Shown: piece by piece, positions 54,233-63,774 of the stretch
How the letters are laid out: the number at the start of each line of letters is the position of its first letter
Numbering within the stretch: position 1 is the first letter of the stretch
Assembly (NCBI GenBank): GCA_031292485.1
Contig: JARLHA010000041.1
Span: forward strand, 1-64,000
DNA: 64,000 nucleotides
From: Mucilaginibacter sp.
GTDB lineage: Bacteria > Bacteroidota > Bacteroidia > Sphingobacteriales > Sphingobacteriaceae
Reading direction: 5' to 3'
Program-made: the position numbers and the translations under genes
The notes under the pieces: model-generated
Databases searched by the model: none
The model's input: only the letters and a program-made list of their open reading frames with translations
What the model was told of the DNA's origin: nothing

Positions 54233-54295
54233 AGAGACACAATATTTTGCGTCTTTGAGCGGGCATTTTACAGAGACGCAAAATGTTGCGTCTCT
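54233..54295. repeat. Paired GAGACGCAA palindromes, second copy
   Basis: Two hairpins, AGAGACACAA..TTGCGTCTTT (54233-54256) and AGAGACGCAA..TTGCGTCTCT (54272-54295), lie side by side, the first degenerate. Same family as the element at 36411-36510. It sits between VF530 and the SRPBCC gene. Confidence 0.7.
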
Positions 54296-54312
54296 ACCTG
54301 ACGGTTAGAAAA

Positions 54313-54738
54313 TCATTCTTTTTTGAGGTATTCTGCCAGCGATGTACCCACAATATGCGTCCACCCCGTTGCAAAGTTTGTTCTCTCAAAATCCGGGTCT
54401 TTCGGAAATGTTTCCAAACCCGTGTGAGTTAACCTAACTTTCGTTTTATCGCCATCAGGAAATAACTCCCAGGTGATATAAGATAGCCCTGCATAGCCAT
54501 CGTAACGCCAGCTATGTTTAAGTTTTTCGCCGGGCACCACTTCGGTCACCACGCAAATATGTAAATAGCTCCTATCTTCCGGCCCGCCGCTGAAACGAAA
54601 CTCAAAACCAACTTCGGGTCTGAATTCTTCAAGCTTAAAATACCATTGCTCCATTTTATCCCTGTGGGTAATTGCCTGCCAAACTTTTTCCGCCGGGGCG
54701 TTAAAGGTTCTTTCTATTATAAAAAGTTCACTTTCCAT
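54313..54738 (-). CDS. SRPBCC/AHSA1-type protein
   Basis: The 141-residue protein has the START-like hydrophobic-pocket fold of the AHSA1 group: IERTFNAPAEKVWQAITHRDKMEQWYF, then KLKHSWRYDGYAGLSYITWELFPDGDKTKVRLTHTGLE. These proteins bind lipids or small hydrophobic ligands. It is a paralogue of the next gene, 27 bases away, and the two are probably co-transcribed. The ligand is unknown. Confidence 0.87.
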   Translation of the reverse strand: MESELFIIERTFNAPAEKVWQAITHRDKMEQWYFKLEEFRPEVGFEFRFSGGPEDRSYLHICVVTEVVPGEKLKHSWRYDGYAGLSYITWELFPDGDKTKVRLTHTGLETFPKDPDFERTNFATGWTHIVGTSLAEYLKKE

Positions 54739-54765
54739 AATTATATATTTTAAAATGCAACCTGC

Positions 54766-55209
54766 CTACTCTTCAGTTTGATCTTCCACATATCCCTTCA
54801 GTTTGGTGCCGACAAAATCGGTCCATCCTGCAACGAAATTGTCTCTCGCCAGATCGGGGTGCAAGTCGCCGCGAAAAGTTTCGATGCCGGTATGAGTTAA
54901 AACGAGGCTGGTTCTCCCGCCATCCTGGAACAACTCCCAGCTAACAACCGAATCGCCGGGATACCCGCCAAACTTCCATTCATAACTGATCTTTTTAAAC
55001 GGAATTACTTCTTTAATTTTCCAGATATGCACATACACCTTGTCAGGCGTTGCCACATCAAACCTGGTTTCAAACCCAACTTCAGGTTCAAACTCCTCCA
55101 GCATCGGGAAATACCATTGCTGCATTTTTTCAAGGTCGGTAATGGCTTCCCATACCGCCTTAACAGACGCATTATAGGTGCGCTGAACTACAACAGGTTC
55201 ATTTTTCAT
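54766..55209 (-). CDS. SRPBCC/AHSA1-type protein, paralogue
   Basis: The 147-residue protein is the tandem paralogue of the gene at 54313, with VVQRTYNASVKAVWEAITDLEKMQQWYFP and VSWELFQDGGRTSLVLTHTGIETF, and ends EGYVEDQ-like acidic residues. The core residues of the fold line up in both copies, but overall identity is moderate, so the duplication is old. The two may differ in ligand. Confidence 0.87.
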   Translation of the reverse strand: MKNEPVVVQRTYNASVKAVWEAITDLEKMQQWYFPMLEEFEPEVGFETRFDVATPDKVYVHIWKIKEVIPFKKISYEWKFGGYPGDSVVSWELFQDGGRTSLVLTHTGIETFRGDLHPDLARDNFVAGWTDFVGTKLKGYVEDQTEE

Positions 55210-55307
55210 TTTTATCAGGTTTTATTGGTGAGTTCTTATTTATTTCAGCTCCCTTTTCAAGAAAATCGCCCAGGGCATCCAGTTTTTTTTGTATTCAACA
55301 AAAAAAC

Positions 55308-55967
55308 CTATTTCTCCGACGGATTCTTCTTCCCTCCCAGCAATTTTCCTGGTAGTTTTTCAAGGCGTTCATTTCGTGTTTTTTCCTGTTTGGCAGAGAG
55401 GATCCAAACCACATATTCCTTTTTATTAGAAAAGGAAAGGGTTTCATAAAATGTCATGGCTGCCGGTGATTTTGACACCACATGGTGCATATCAGGGGGC
55501 ATTATGATCTTTCTATTTTCAAGGTCAATAAATTCCGAATATTCGCTCTTTTTTACAGCTTCGTTACGGAATTCCGATAGTTTCGCCAATCCTTCCTGCT
55601 TTAAACGGATGGCAGTCCAGGTTTCATCAATACTTGCGGCGGATACTGTTCTTAACCCATATTTTGCGGGTTCGTCCCAAGTTCCCATCATCTCCAGGTC
55701 TGATGGAATGCCTGAGCTTTTTTTGGGATAAGTGACCCAGAAAATAGTATCTGCTTTTAGTAGCGGTGAAATAACCATCAACCCATTTTTAAGCTCTCCG
55801 CTATTTTTTACAAACAGCTGTATACCATCAAAACTACCATCGGGTTCAAAAACAGGCATAACGCCTTCAGGCAACGGCTCCAGTACAGAAAGATAATTGG
55901 CCGGCGCGTTATAAAACAGCCAGTTTGTATTTGGTTTGATATGCAGTTTTTTTGAAACGGGGCTCAT
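55308..55967 (-). CDS. DUF3052 fused to YdeI/OmdA-like domain
   Basis: The 219-residue protein joins two domains. The first (about 1-110), with LHIKPNTNWLFYNAPANYLSVL, GIQLFVKNSGEL and WVTYPKKSSGIPSDLEMMGTW, matches DUF3052. The second (about 125-212), with MPPDMHHVVSKSPAAMTFYETLSFSNKKEYVVWI, is the bacteriocin-protection YdeI/OmdA domain. The fusion may link a small regulatory module to the YdeI-type role. Functions of both are poorly known. Domain calls are by eye. Confidence 0.78.
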   Translation of the reverse strand: MSPVSKKLHIKPNTNWLFYNAPANYLSVLEPLPEGVMPVFEPDGSFDGIQLFVKNSGELKNGLMVISPLLKADTIFWVTYPKKSSGIPSDLEMMGTWDEPAKYGLRTVSAASIDETWTAIRLKQEGLAKLSEFRNEAVKKSEYSEFIDLENRKIIMPPDMHHVVSKSPAAMTFYETLSFSNKKEYVVWILSAKQEKTRNERLEKLPGKLLGGKKNPSEK

Positions 55968-56126
55968 AGCATTAACTTATCTATTAATTGGATTAAAAGT
56001 TTACCATCAGCTGCAAATTAGCACTTATCCACAGGATATGAACAAAAATAAAGGATTAATGTAGGCTAAAAAAGAATAAATTGCGGCGCAGAAATTTAAT
56101 TGTATCAGTTTTCTGAATTAAACGTA

Positions 56127-56735
56127 ATGACTTATACCGACATAGACAAACGTAAAAAAGCATTTATTTTCGAGCTGGACAACGTGCTTTATCCCGAAAA
56201 AGACTATTTATTCCAGGTTTATTATCTTTTTGCAAGCCTGCTTGAGTACGCAGAACTGATTGATGCAAAAGAGACAACCGATCTGATGATAAATACGTAT
56301 AATGAAGAAGGGGCGGCGTTTGTTTTTGACAGGTTGAAAGAAAAGCTGAACGTTGATGAAAAATACAGGGGAAATTTAAACCATTTATTGATTACAGCCA
56401 AGCTGCCTTTAAAGTTACTGCTTTATAAAAATATGTTAAATTTACTTCAGGAAATTGTTATTGACAGAAAAAAAGTATTTATTGTGACAAACGGCAACCC
56501 TGAACAACAATTAAATAAAATAAAGCAGACCGAGTGGCACGGGCTCGAACAATATTTAGTAGCCTATTTTGCTGAGGAGACGATGCCTAAACCTGAACCT
56601 GACGTGATCGATCAGTTATTGAATGATCACAACCTGCAACGACGGGAAATATTAATAATTGAAAACTCCGAAAATGACAGGCTTTGTGCCGATGTTTGCG
56701 GGATTGATTATATAAATGCCAATAATTTTTTATAA
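56127..56735 (+). CDS. HAD-superfamily protein with altered nucleophile
   Basis: From the ATG at 56127 the protein has 202 residues. Motif I is FIFELDNVLYPEKDY, so the Asp nucleophile of DxDxT is replaced by Glu16, though the following Asp18 is kept. Motif II is VTNGNPEQQ, motif III uses Lys in MPKPEPDVID, and motif IV reads LIIENSENDRL, with the GD of the usual GDSxxD changed to EN. The cap region between motifs I and II is helical. It probably has lost phosphatase chemistry and may bind a ligand or partner. A TTG at 56100 would add nine residues. Confidence 0.8.
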   Translation: MTYTDIDKRKKAFIFELDNVLYPEKDYLFQVYYLFASLLEYAELIDAKETTDLMINTYNEEGAAFVFDRLKEKLNVDEKYRGNLNHLLITAKLPLKLLLYKNMLNLLQEIVIDRKKVFIVTNGNPEQQLNKIKQTEWHGLEQYLVAYFAEETMPKPEPDVIDQLLNDHNLQRREILIIENSENDRLCADVCGIDYINANNFL

Positions 56736-56801
56736 ATTAAAAAATACCACATAAAGCTTATTTTCGTTAACAAACTATTTGAGACACAAATAATTCATCA
56801 T

Positions 56802-58364
56802 ATGAAAAAAATATTTTACTTAGCCCTCATAATTTCGGTTTCTTTAATTGCGGCTTGCAAAAAAAGCTCAACTACCAAAACCAATACAAATCCTACCGGG
56901 CCTTCAAAAGTTGGCACAACACTTCAATTGACACAAGACTCGATATGGCTTTACGCCAAAGAGGATTATTTATGGTTCGACCAGTTGCCAAGCTATGCTA
57001 ACTTTGGCCCAAGGACGTTTACCGACCCGGATGCCCTCACAGCATTAACTAAAGAATTAGATGCGCTGTCGCAATATGCCATTAACCCGGCAACCGGGGC
57101 ACCCTATGAAAAATCGCTTTACAGTGCCGGAACCGCCAAATATTCCTTTATTGATGACGGCACAGAATCAGCGGCGTTAAACGGCGTAAAAGGCGATTTT
57201 GGTTTTGATGTACAATATAACCTGTGGAACGATCTCCGGGTTGAATATGCCTATGCAGGATCGCCCGCAGGTTTAGCAGGGATCCACCGGGGCGACATGA
57301 TCACAAGTATAAATGGCAGCACCAAAATAACCTACGATGCAGGCACTTATGGTGACGGCAGCAGCACCAATTTAAACTATGTAAGTAACGCCGTATATAA
57401 TAGCCAAACAATTACAATGGGCTTAACCCGGACAAACGGAACCACTTACACAGTAAGTCTAAATACAGCCAATTACAACGTAAATCCTGTATTAAAGGAC
57501 ACGATAGTAACAGATTCTTCAGGCCATAAAGTAGGTTATATTGTTTTTAACAGCTTCGTATCCGATGCGGTGGCCGACCCTTTGTTAAACGCGGCATTTT
57601 CTAATTTTGCTACCGCGGGAATCAGCGACCTTGTTGTCGACTTACGCTACAATGGTGGCGGCTATGTTTCGACGGCAGAGCATATCGACAATTTAATTGT
57701 GCCGGCAGCTAAGACAGGATCTTTGATGTACAATACCTATTATAATAGCAACCTGGTGGCCGGAAACGACCCGTTACTCCGCAACCAGTGGAGATCGGGT
57801 ACACCTGATTACAATTATGGCCAGTTTAGCTATACAGTTGCAGACAATGCGGTAAACTTTGCAAAAGTGGGTTCTTTGGCCGTTAACCGGGTGTTTTTCA
57901 TCATTACAGGACAAACCGCTTCAGCAAGTGAACTAACTATCAACAATTTGCGCCCCGAATTGGATGTGCAGTTTATTGGTGAACAAAGCTATGGCAAACC
58001 GGTGGGCTTTTTTGATATCGATATTAACAAATACATTATGTTCACCCCCGAATTCTCGGTTCAAAATTCTGCAGGCCAGGGTGGTTATTACCAGGGATTC
58101 ACACCAGGCGCCGGCGGGTACCCCGGCATTAATGATTACGATGACGTTACTAAAGACTGGGGCGATCCTACTGAAGGTTTGCTTGCAGATGCTCTGCGGT
58201 ATACTTACAAAGGCACCTACGCAGTTGCCACACACAACAATGGCTTAAGTCACGTTTCTTTCGCAGCCGCAGTTCCCAAAAGAAATCTATTCAACAAACA
58301 TAAATTCACCGGGATGATCGGGAAGAAAACTTCGCTGCTGAATATTTTAAAGAAAAACAAGTAA
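56802..58364 (+). CDS. S41-family C-terminal processing peptidase lipoprotein
   Basis: The 520-residue protein is a predicted lipoprotein (MKKIFYLALIISVSLIAAC, Cys19). A PDZ-like segment (about residues 140-225) includes PAGLAGIHRGDMITSING. The S41 peptidase core has VDLRYNGGGYVSTAEHIDNLI and the Ser in QTASASELTINNL, with the Lys of the dyad in SYGKPVGFFD. Such enzymes cut proteins at the C-terminus or degrade unstructured substrates in the periplasm. Substrates are unknown. It is followed by a hairpin at 58380-58440. Confidence 0.88.
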   Translation: MKKIFYLALIISVSLIAACKKSSTTKTNTNPTGPSKVGTTLQLTQDSIWLYAKEDYLWFDQLPSYANFGPRTFTDPDALTALTKELDALSQYAINPATGAPYEKSLYSAGTAKYSFIDDGTESAALNGVKGDFGFDVQYNLWNDLRVEYAYAGSPAGLAGIHRGDMITSINGSTKITYDAGTYGDGSSTNLNYVSNAVYNSQTITMGLTRTNGTTYTVSLNTANYNVNPVLKDTIVTDSSGHKVGYIVFNSFVSDAVADPLLNAAFSNFATAGISDLVVDLRYNGGGYVSTAEHIDNLIVPAAKTGSLMYNTYYNSNLVAGNDPLLRNQWRSGTPDYNYGQFSYTVADNAVNFAKVGSLAVNRVFFIITGQTASASELTINNLRPELDVQFIGEQSYGKPVGFFDIDINKYIMFTPEFSVQNSAGQGGYYQGFTPGAGGYPGINDYDDVTKDWGDPTEGLLADALRYTYKGTYAVATHNNGLSHVSFAAAVPKRNLFNKHKFTGMIGKKTSLLNILKKNK

Positions 58365-58379
58365 TTTAGGTTAAGGGTA

Positions 58380-58440
58380 AAAGGCAAAAGGTTTATTCGG
58401 GTTGATACCTGATACATATCTTTTGCCTTTCATTTTTTGT
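58380..58440. terminator. AAAGG-type convergent terminator
   Basis: AAAGGCAAAAG (58380-58390) is perfectly complemented by CTTTTGCCTTT (58430-58440) across a long loop and followed by an ATTTTTT run. It lies between convergent S41 peptidase and smc genes. Similar arms are found at 10401-10441 and 62251-62308. Confidence 0.6.
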
Positions 58441-58478
58441 TCGGAGTACGGAGATCCCCTTTTCACCACTCACTACTC

Positions 58479-61400
58479 TCAGTCTACCAATTCCCTCAAA
58501 TCAACAGGAACAACTCTTGATATGCCCTGTTCAACCATGGTTACGCCGTAAATAATATCGGTGCTGGCAATAGTTCGCTTGTTATGTGATATAACGATGA
58601 ATTGCGATTCGGTAGAAAATTTACGGATAATATTGTTAAACTTATCAATATTGGTATCATCCAGCGGGGCATCAACCTCATCAAAAATACAGAAAGGTGC
58701 CGGCTTTAACAGGTAGAGTGAAAAGAGGATAGCAGTAGCCGTTAATGTTTTTTCTCCGCCGGATAGCTGGTTAATCGATAAGGGCCGTTTACCCTTTGGT
58801 TTAGCAACAATATCAATGTCCGATTCCAAAGGGTGCTGCGGATCGGTGAGGATCAGGTCACAGGAATCCTCTTCGTTAAAAAGTGAACGGAAAACCTTTA
58901 TAAAGTTCTCGCGCACCAGGATAAACGAAGACATGAACTTTTCCTTCGCTGTATCATCAATTTCCTGTATCGTAGCCAGTAATGACGCTTTGGCATCACT
59001 CAAATCTTTTTTCTGTGCCTGTATAAAGGTATAACGTTCGTTCATTTCGTTATAGGCTTCAACTGCCATAGGGTTTATCGCCCCAAAATCATCCAGCTGT
59101 TTCTTTAACTTTTCTGTTTTTTCCCGAATCTCCTGTTCGTCTTCGCCTTCGCCAATTTCGGTTTCCGGCAGTTCCTGTATATCCACATTAAACTCAACAG
59201 ATAGCCTTTCTTTTAAAGCGTTCAGCTCCAGTTTAAGGTTATTGCGTTCGTCTTTCAGTTCATTTTCAATAACTTCGGCGTTATCTTTTTGCCGCCGCAG
59301 GGCAGTTATTTCATTTTCTGTTTCAGTTATTTTGCCGCGCCATTCATAATACTCCTGCTCCGCCTGCTGGGTGGCTTTTTCAAGCTCATCCTTTTGACCG
59401 TACATTTCAATCAGGTCATCGTCGGAGTTATCCGCCTGCTGTAAATTCTGCTGGATAGCAATTTTCACTTTCTCCAGCTCTGCGCTATTTTGTTTTACCC
59501 TTACGTCAAGGCTTTCCTGCTGGGTTTCCCGGTAATCCAGGTCCTTAATTAACCCTGATACTTTATTCTGCTGTTGATGGAACCTGATGTTTTCCTGGTT
59601 ATAGGTATTTGATTGTACCGAAACATACTCATTCAGCTCATTAAATTCACCCTGCTTTTCAAGCAGCAACTCATTTTGATTTTGCTTTTGAACTTTTAAC
59701 TCCTCCAGCTGCGGTTGAAGAACAAGTTTTTCAGCCTTAATGCTTTCTATTTTCCGGGCTATGTCTTCCTTACGGTTAAGGCTGTTTTCAATAAAAGTTT
59801 GGTATTGCTCCTGCCGGGTCTTCACGGTTACCAGTTCGGTGTTCAGCAGGTTCAGTTCATGTTCTTTTTGTTTGATCTCTGCCGCTTTGCCCGATTTCTT
59901 TAAAACTACCAGGTTATTTTCCAGCTCTTCAAACCTGCTTTTAAATCCTGTCAATTCAATATCAATCAGTTTTATCACTTTTAAAAGCGCATCAAGGTTT
60001 TTTGCCCTGCCGATGCGCTTGCCTTCAAACAAACCAACGGAGCCGCCGGCCATGGCATATCTTGATTTATTAAACTTGCCGCTTTTACCGATGAGTACAA
60101 CACCCTCCTGCAATTCAGCATTATTGAGAGCCTGTTCGTTATTGTCATCGATCAGGTAAACATTCTTTAACAGGTGGTCACATAGCGGCTGGTAATGTTT
60201 ATCTACCTCCACTACATTTAAGGCAGGGATGGCGCCTTCAATATTTACCGGAATGGTATCTCCCTGGGTGCCGTAATTATTTAAAACAAAAAATTGCGCC
60301 CTGCCTTGTGTCGCGCTGCTCAATAAATTGATCCCCCTGATGGCGTCATTGTAGGTATCCACTACATAATGGTTCATCAAAGGTTCCAGGTAGTTTTCAA
60401 TGGCCACCCGGTACTCCTCACGGCAAAATAAAATATCACTGAACAAAGGCGCGTTCTTCGACCAGTCTGTATTTTTCTTTAAAAACCGGATGGACTCAGG
60501 AAAACCTTCCAGGTTATCCACCATACTTTTGGTAAGGTTATACTCGTTTTGACGGGCGTCCAGCTTTCTGCCTTCCCTGATGATGTTTTCCTGTAGGATC
60601 TTTATCTCGTCCTCAATGCCTCTGATCTGCCCCTGCAAATTATTTTCAAAATCGACGGCCTGGCGGTAATCCAGTTCAGCGCTTTCAACCCTAACTTCCA
60701 GTCCCGCTACCACTTCATTAAAATGCGAAAGTTCGGCCTCCTTATTGGTAGTATCCTCCATATTCCGCTGGCTCTCCTGTTCAAGCGCCTGCTGTTGGAT
60801 TTGCAGGATATCGAGATCTTTTTCGGTTTTATAAACCTGGTTTTGCAACCGTGTATTGATACCGGTCAGTTCGTTCAATTCGTTCCGGCCTGTAGTTTGT
60901 CGCTCGCGTAATTCATCTACCGCAGCCTTCAGGTCCGCAACCCGAAGCCGGATAGTCTCAAGATTTTCGTCCTCCTGTGCTTTCTCTTCCGAAAGACGTT
61001 TTATATTATACAAAACGTGGTTCAGCTGGCTTTTATCCTTTTCAAGTTCATCAACCAAACGGGCTTCTTTATCCTGCTGAAATTTTAGCTGTTCGTTTTT
61101 TATCTTCTTTTCGCTTTCGTATGCCCTTATCTTAGCTACATATTCATTAGTAGCCTTTTGTTGGGTAGACAGATTTTTCTCTTTGGTAAGGCTATCGAGT
61201 TTTTCCTGTTGTAAAACAGCCTCCAGGCTATCAATCCTGGTAACTATGCCCGATTTACCTACGCGGTGCTTCTGCTCCTGCTCCTCAATCCTGCTTAACG
61301 ATTCACTAAAAGAAGCGATCCTGAAAGAAGCCAGCATTACGCTCAACGATTTATATTGTTCTTTGAGCCGGTAATACCTTTCCGTTTTCTTTGCCTGGTT

Positions 61401-62018
61401 CTCCAGCGTCTTCAGGTTCTTTTCAATTTCAAAAAGCAGGTCCTCTACCCTTTCAAGGTCGGCCTCGGTATCTTTTAACTTATTAAAAGTTTGTTTCTTG
61501 CGAAGTTTATATTTTGATATCCCTGATGCTTCCTCAAACAAATTGCGACGGGAGCCTTCTTTGTTCGTGATGATCTCATCGATCATTTTTAACTCAATAA
61601 TCGAATACGAATCCGCCCCGATACCTGTATCAAGAAACAGGTCGGTAATATCCTTCAACCTGCATTGCACATCATTCAAACGGTACTCACTTTCCCCTGT
61701 ACGATAAAGCCTGCGGGTTAGGGTAACCGTGGTAAAATCGGTCGGTAAAATATTTTTGGTATTATCAAAGGTGAGTGATACTTCGGCCAGGTTGGCGGCT
61801 TTGCGGCTTTTGGTGCCGTTAAATATCACGTTGTCCATTTTCTCGGAGCGGAGCATCCGGGTGCTCTGCTCGCCCAATACCCAGCGGATAGCATCCACTA
61901 CATTTGATTTCCCGCAGCCGTTTGGCCCCACAATAGCGGTAATACCTTCGTTAAAGTTGATGGTAATTTTATCGCCAAAGCTTTTGAAACCTTTGATTTC
62001 TAACCGGGTAAGCTGCAT
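58479..62018 (-). CDS. smc: Chromosome segregation protein SMC
   Basis: SMC dimers, with ScpA and ScpB, fold and separate chromosomes by loop extrusion. The 1179-residue protein has the N-terminal ATPase head with Walker A GPNGCGKSNVVDAIRWVLG (about 32-50), long coiled coils (about 170-500 and 670-1000), a hinge near 510-660, and the C-terminal head. The C-terminal head shows the ABC signature NQLSGGEKTLTA and Walker B APFCIFDEVDAPLDD. Length and order match full bacterial SMC. scpA and scpB are not here. Confidence 0.96.
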   Translation of the reverse strand: MQLTRLEIKGFKSFGDKITINFNEGITAIVGPNGCGKSNVVDAIRWVLGEQSTRMLRSEKMDNVIFNGTKSRKAANLAEVSLTFDNTKNILPTDFTTVTLTRRLYRTGESEYRLNDVQCRLKDITDLFLDTGIGADSYSIIELKMIDEIITNKEGSRRNLFEEASGISKYKLRKKQTFNKLKDTEADLERVEDLLFEIEKNLKTLENQAKKTERYYRLKEQYKSLSVMLASFRIASFSESLSRIEEQEQKHRVGKSGIVTRIDSLEAVLQQEKLDSLTKEKNLSTQQKATNEYVAKIRAYESEKKIKNEQLKFQQDKEARLVDELEKDKSQLNHVLYNIKRLSEEKAQEDENLETIRLRVADLKAAVDELRERQTTGRNELNELTGINTRLQNQVYKTEKDLDILQIQQQALEQESQRNMEDTTNKEAELSHFNEVVAGLEVRVESAELDYRQAVDFENNLQGQIRGIEDEIKILQENIIREGRKLDARQNEYNLTKSMVDNLEGFPESIRFLKKNTDWSKNAPLFSDILFCREEYRVAIENYLEPLMNHYVVDTYNDAIRGINLLSSATQGRAQFFVLNNYGTQGDTIPVNIEGAIPALNVVEVDKHYQPLCDHLLKNVYLIDDNNEQALNNAELQEGVVLIGKSGKFNKSRYAMAGGSVGLFEGKRIGRAKNLDALLKVIKLIDIELTGFKSRFEELENNLVVLKKSGKAAEIKQKEHELNLLNTELVTVKTRQEQYQTFIENSLNRKEDIARKIESIKAEKLVLQPQLEELKVQKQNQNELLLEKQGEFNELNEYVSVQSNTYNQENIRFHQQQNKVSGLIKDLDYRETQQESLDVRVKQNSAELEKVKIAIQQNLQQADNSDDDLIEMYGQKDELEKATQQAEQEYYEWRGKITETENEITALRRQKDNAEVIENELKDERNNLKLELNALKERLSVEFNVDIQELPETEIGEGEDEQEIREKTEKLKKQLDDFGAINPMAVEAYNEMNERYTFIQAQKKDLSDAKASLLATIQEIDDTAKEKFMSSFILVRENFIKVFRSLFNEEDSCDLILTDPQHPLESDIDIVAKPKGKRPLSINQLSGGEKTLTATAILFSLYLLKPAPFCIFDEVDAPLDDTNIDKFNNIIRKFSTESQFIVISHNKRTIASTDIIYGVTMVEQGISRVVPVDLRELVD

Positions 62019-62250
62019 TTATTCTATACTGATCTTAAAAATTCCGAACCTTCAAAGTAATCAAAAAAAAATCATTAAAAATGATTTTTTTAGAGGTTAG
62101 CGTTTGGAGATTAAAGACCGGTTTTATGCTGATAAAAGCGACTAACGTACATCACCCAATCTCAATGCAGATTATGCCGCGCGATGATTCACCAGCTGTA
62201 AACCCCAATGCATATAGGACGTGGTTTACCATAGGATATTAGTAAAGCTA

Positions 62251-62308
62251 AAAGGCGAAGGGCAAAATTGAACGAAAGTAATTCCCTGATAAAAAAACTT
62301 TCGCCTTT
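62251..62308 (-). terminator. AAAGGCGAA hairpin at the phzF end
   Basis: AAAGGCGAA (62251-62259) and TTCGCCTTT (62300-62308) pair across a 40-base loop. The second arm includes the last bases of the PhzF stop codon. Loop is long, so terminator function is uncertain. Same repeat family as 10401-10441 and 58380-58440. Confidence 0.45.
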
Positions 62309-63104
62309 AACCTTTCACCTCAAAAAAAATCTCCCCTTTCAAATAGGTTACTGCTTTGCCGCTGATCAGTACCCTGTCGCCATGTAATTCGCACCATAGT
62401 TCTCCTTTACGGGTGGATAGCTGGTAGGCATGTAACTTGTTTTTACCTAATTTATCGGCCCAATACGGTATCAGGTTGCAATGCGCTGAACCCGTTACCG
62501 GATCTTCGGGGATGCCTGCTCCTGGCGCAAAAAAACGGGATACAAAATCTGCTTTATTTCCTTTTGCCGTTACTATAACCCCAACCGTATCCATTTTTGA
62601 AAGCGCGTAAAAATCAGGTGAAATGTCTTTTATATCATCTTCGGTTTCATAAACCAAAAAATAATCTCTCGATCTCAATACTTCCAGCGGTTGTTTTTCT
62701 CCTAAAGCTTCCACCAGGCCAATGGGCGGTTCAATATGGATCGGCGGCCTTGAGGGAAAATCCATGGTATATTTATCACCATCTTTTTTTACCGTTAATG
62801 TACCAGCCTTTACGGTTTCAAAATGGATCTCATCCCCTTCAAAACCCAATTCGCTAAATAAAATATGGGCCGAAGCTAAGGTAGCATGGCCGCACAAGTC
62901 AATCTCATATTCAGGGGTAAACCACCTGAGTTTGTAACCTGTCTCGTTTTTTACAAAAAAAGCTGTCTCGGCCAGGTTATTTTCTATCGCAATTTTTTGC
63001 ATAGTTTCATCCGGGAGCCATTTATCCAATGGACAAATAGCTGCCGGGTTGCCGCCAAAAAGTTGATCAGTAAAGGCATCAGCCTGGTATATTGGGATTG
63101 TCAT
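62307..63104 (-). CDS. PhzF-family isomerase-like protein
   Basis: The 265-residue protein has the PhzF fold of two diaminopimelate-epimerase-like halves. It starts MTIPIYQADAFTDQLFGGNP, and the catalytic Glu is in ENNLAETAFFV, with the LRWFTPEYEIDLCGHATLA motif after it. Late GAGIPEDPVTGSAHCNL is also a signature. Family members isomerise or epimerise small molecules in secondary or amino-acid metabolism. This one has no biosynthetic neighbours, so a general role is more likely than phenazine production. Gene starts four bases after the ABC ATPase stop. Confidence 0.9.
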   Translation of the reverse strand: MTIPIYQADAFTDQLFGGNPAAICPLDKWLPDETMQKIAIENNLAETAFFVKNETGYKLRWFTPEYEIDLCGHATLASAHILFSELGFEGDEIHFETVKAGTLTVKKDGDKYTMDFPSRPPIHIEPPIGLVEALGEKQPLEVLRSRDYFLVYETEDDIKDISPDFYALSKMDTVGVIVTAKGNKADFVSRFFAPGAGIPEDPVTGSAHCNLIPYWADKLGKNKLHAYQLSTRKGELWCELHGDRVLISGKAVTYLKGEIFFEVKG

Positions 63105-63108
63105 TATC

Positions 63109-63774
63109 TTATTTTATACCGCTAATATAACGGTAAGTAATTAATTCATCAACATGATTAATTGGTTTGGTACAGCCATTTTCTATAATAATCAGCCTGT
63201 CACTTACATCCAGCACATTGTAATACTGATGATCAGTAATAATAATTCCCTTCCTTTTGCTGCAGGCTTTTATTACCGGCTTAAAGTATTCCGTTTGTAC
63301 CGGTGAAATATGGGTAAATGGTTCATCAAGCAGTATAAAATCGGCTTTATTGTATATGATCATTAGCGTTTCCAGCATCCTCAATTCACCGCCCGATAGT
63401 TGTCCCACAGTTTTACGATGATGTTTTTGATAGATTTGTTGATCCGCAAACTCTTCCCAAAAAAGCTTGTCAATCATCGTGCGGGCTAAAGTGCTGATCT
63501 TAATGCCATATGGCAGATAATTGTGCTGTGGCAAATAAGCTATACGCCCGTCGGCATAGCCGCTATAAACGTATTCGTCATTGATACTGACATATTTGTA
63601 AGAAGGAATAAACGAACCAAAAATAATCTTCAGCAACGATGATTTACCTGAGCCGTTACGCCCCAGCAGCCCCACAATTTCGCCCTGGGTGCATTGAAGA
63701 AACACGTCCTGCAAAATTTTTCTATCATCAAATGATAGCTGAACACTATCAACTTTTAAAGTGTTCGGCTGCAT
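63109..63774 (-). CDS. ABC transporter ATP-binding protein
   Basis: The 221-residue ATPase has Walker A GLLGRNGSGKSSLLK (about 35-49), the Q-loop LPQHN, the signature VGQLSGGELRM, Walker B FILLDEPF, and the switch His in ITDHQYY. It is a stand-alone nucleotide-binding subunit. The upstream gene (63749-64000), which overlaps by 26 bases, encodes a membrane protein and may be its permease, though the cut sequence is too short to be sure. Substrate cannot be assigned. Confidence 0.9.
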   Translation of the reverse strand: MQPNTLKVDSVQLSFDDRKILQDVFLQCTQGEIVGLLGRNGSGKSSLLKIIFGSFIPSYKYVSINDEYVYSGYADGRIAYLPQHNYLPYGIKISTLARTMIDKLFWEEFADQQIYQKHHRKTVGQLSGGELRMLETLMIIYNKADFILLDEPFTHISPVQTEYFKPVIKACSKRKGIIITDHQYYNVLDVSDRLIIIENGCTKPINHVDELITYRYISGIK

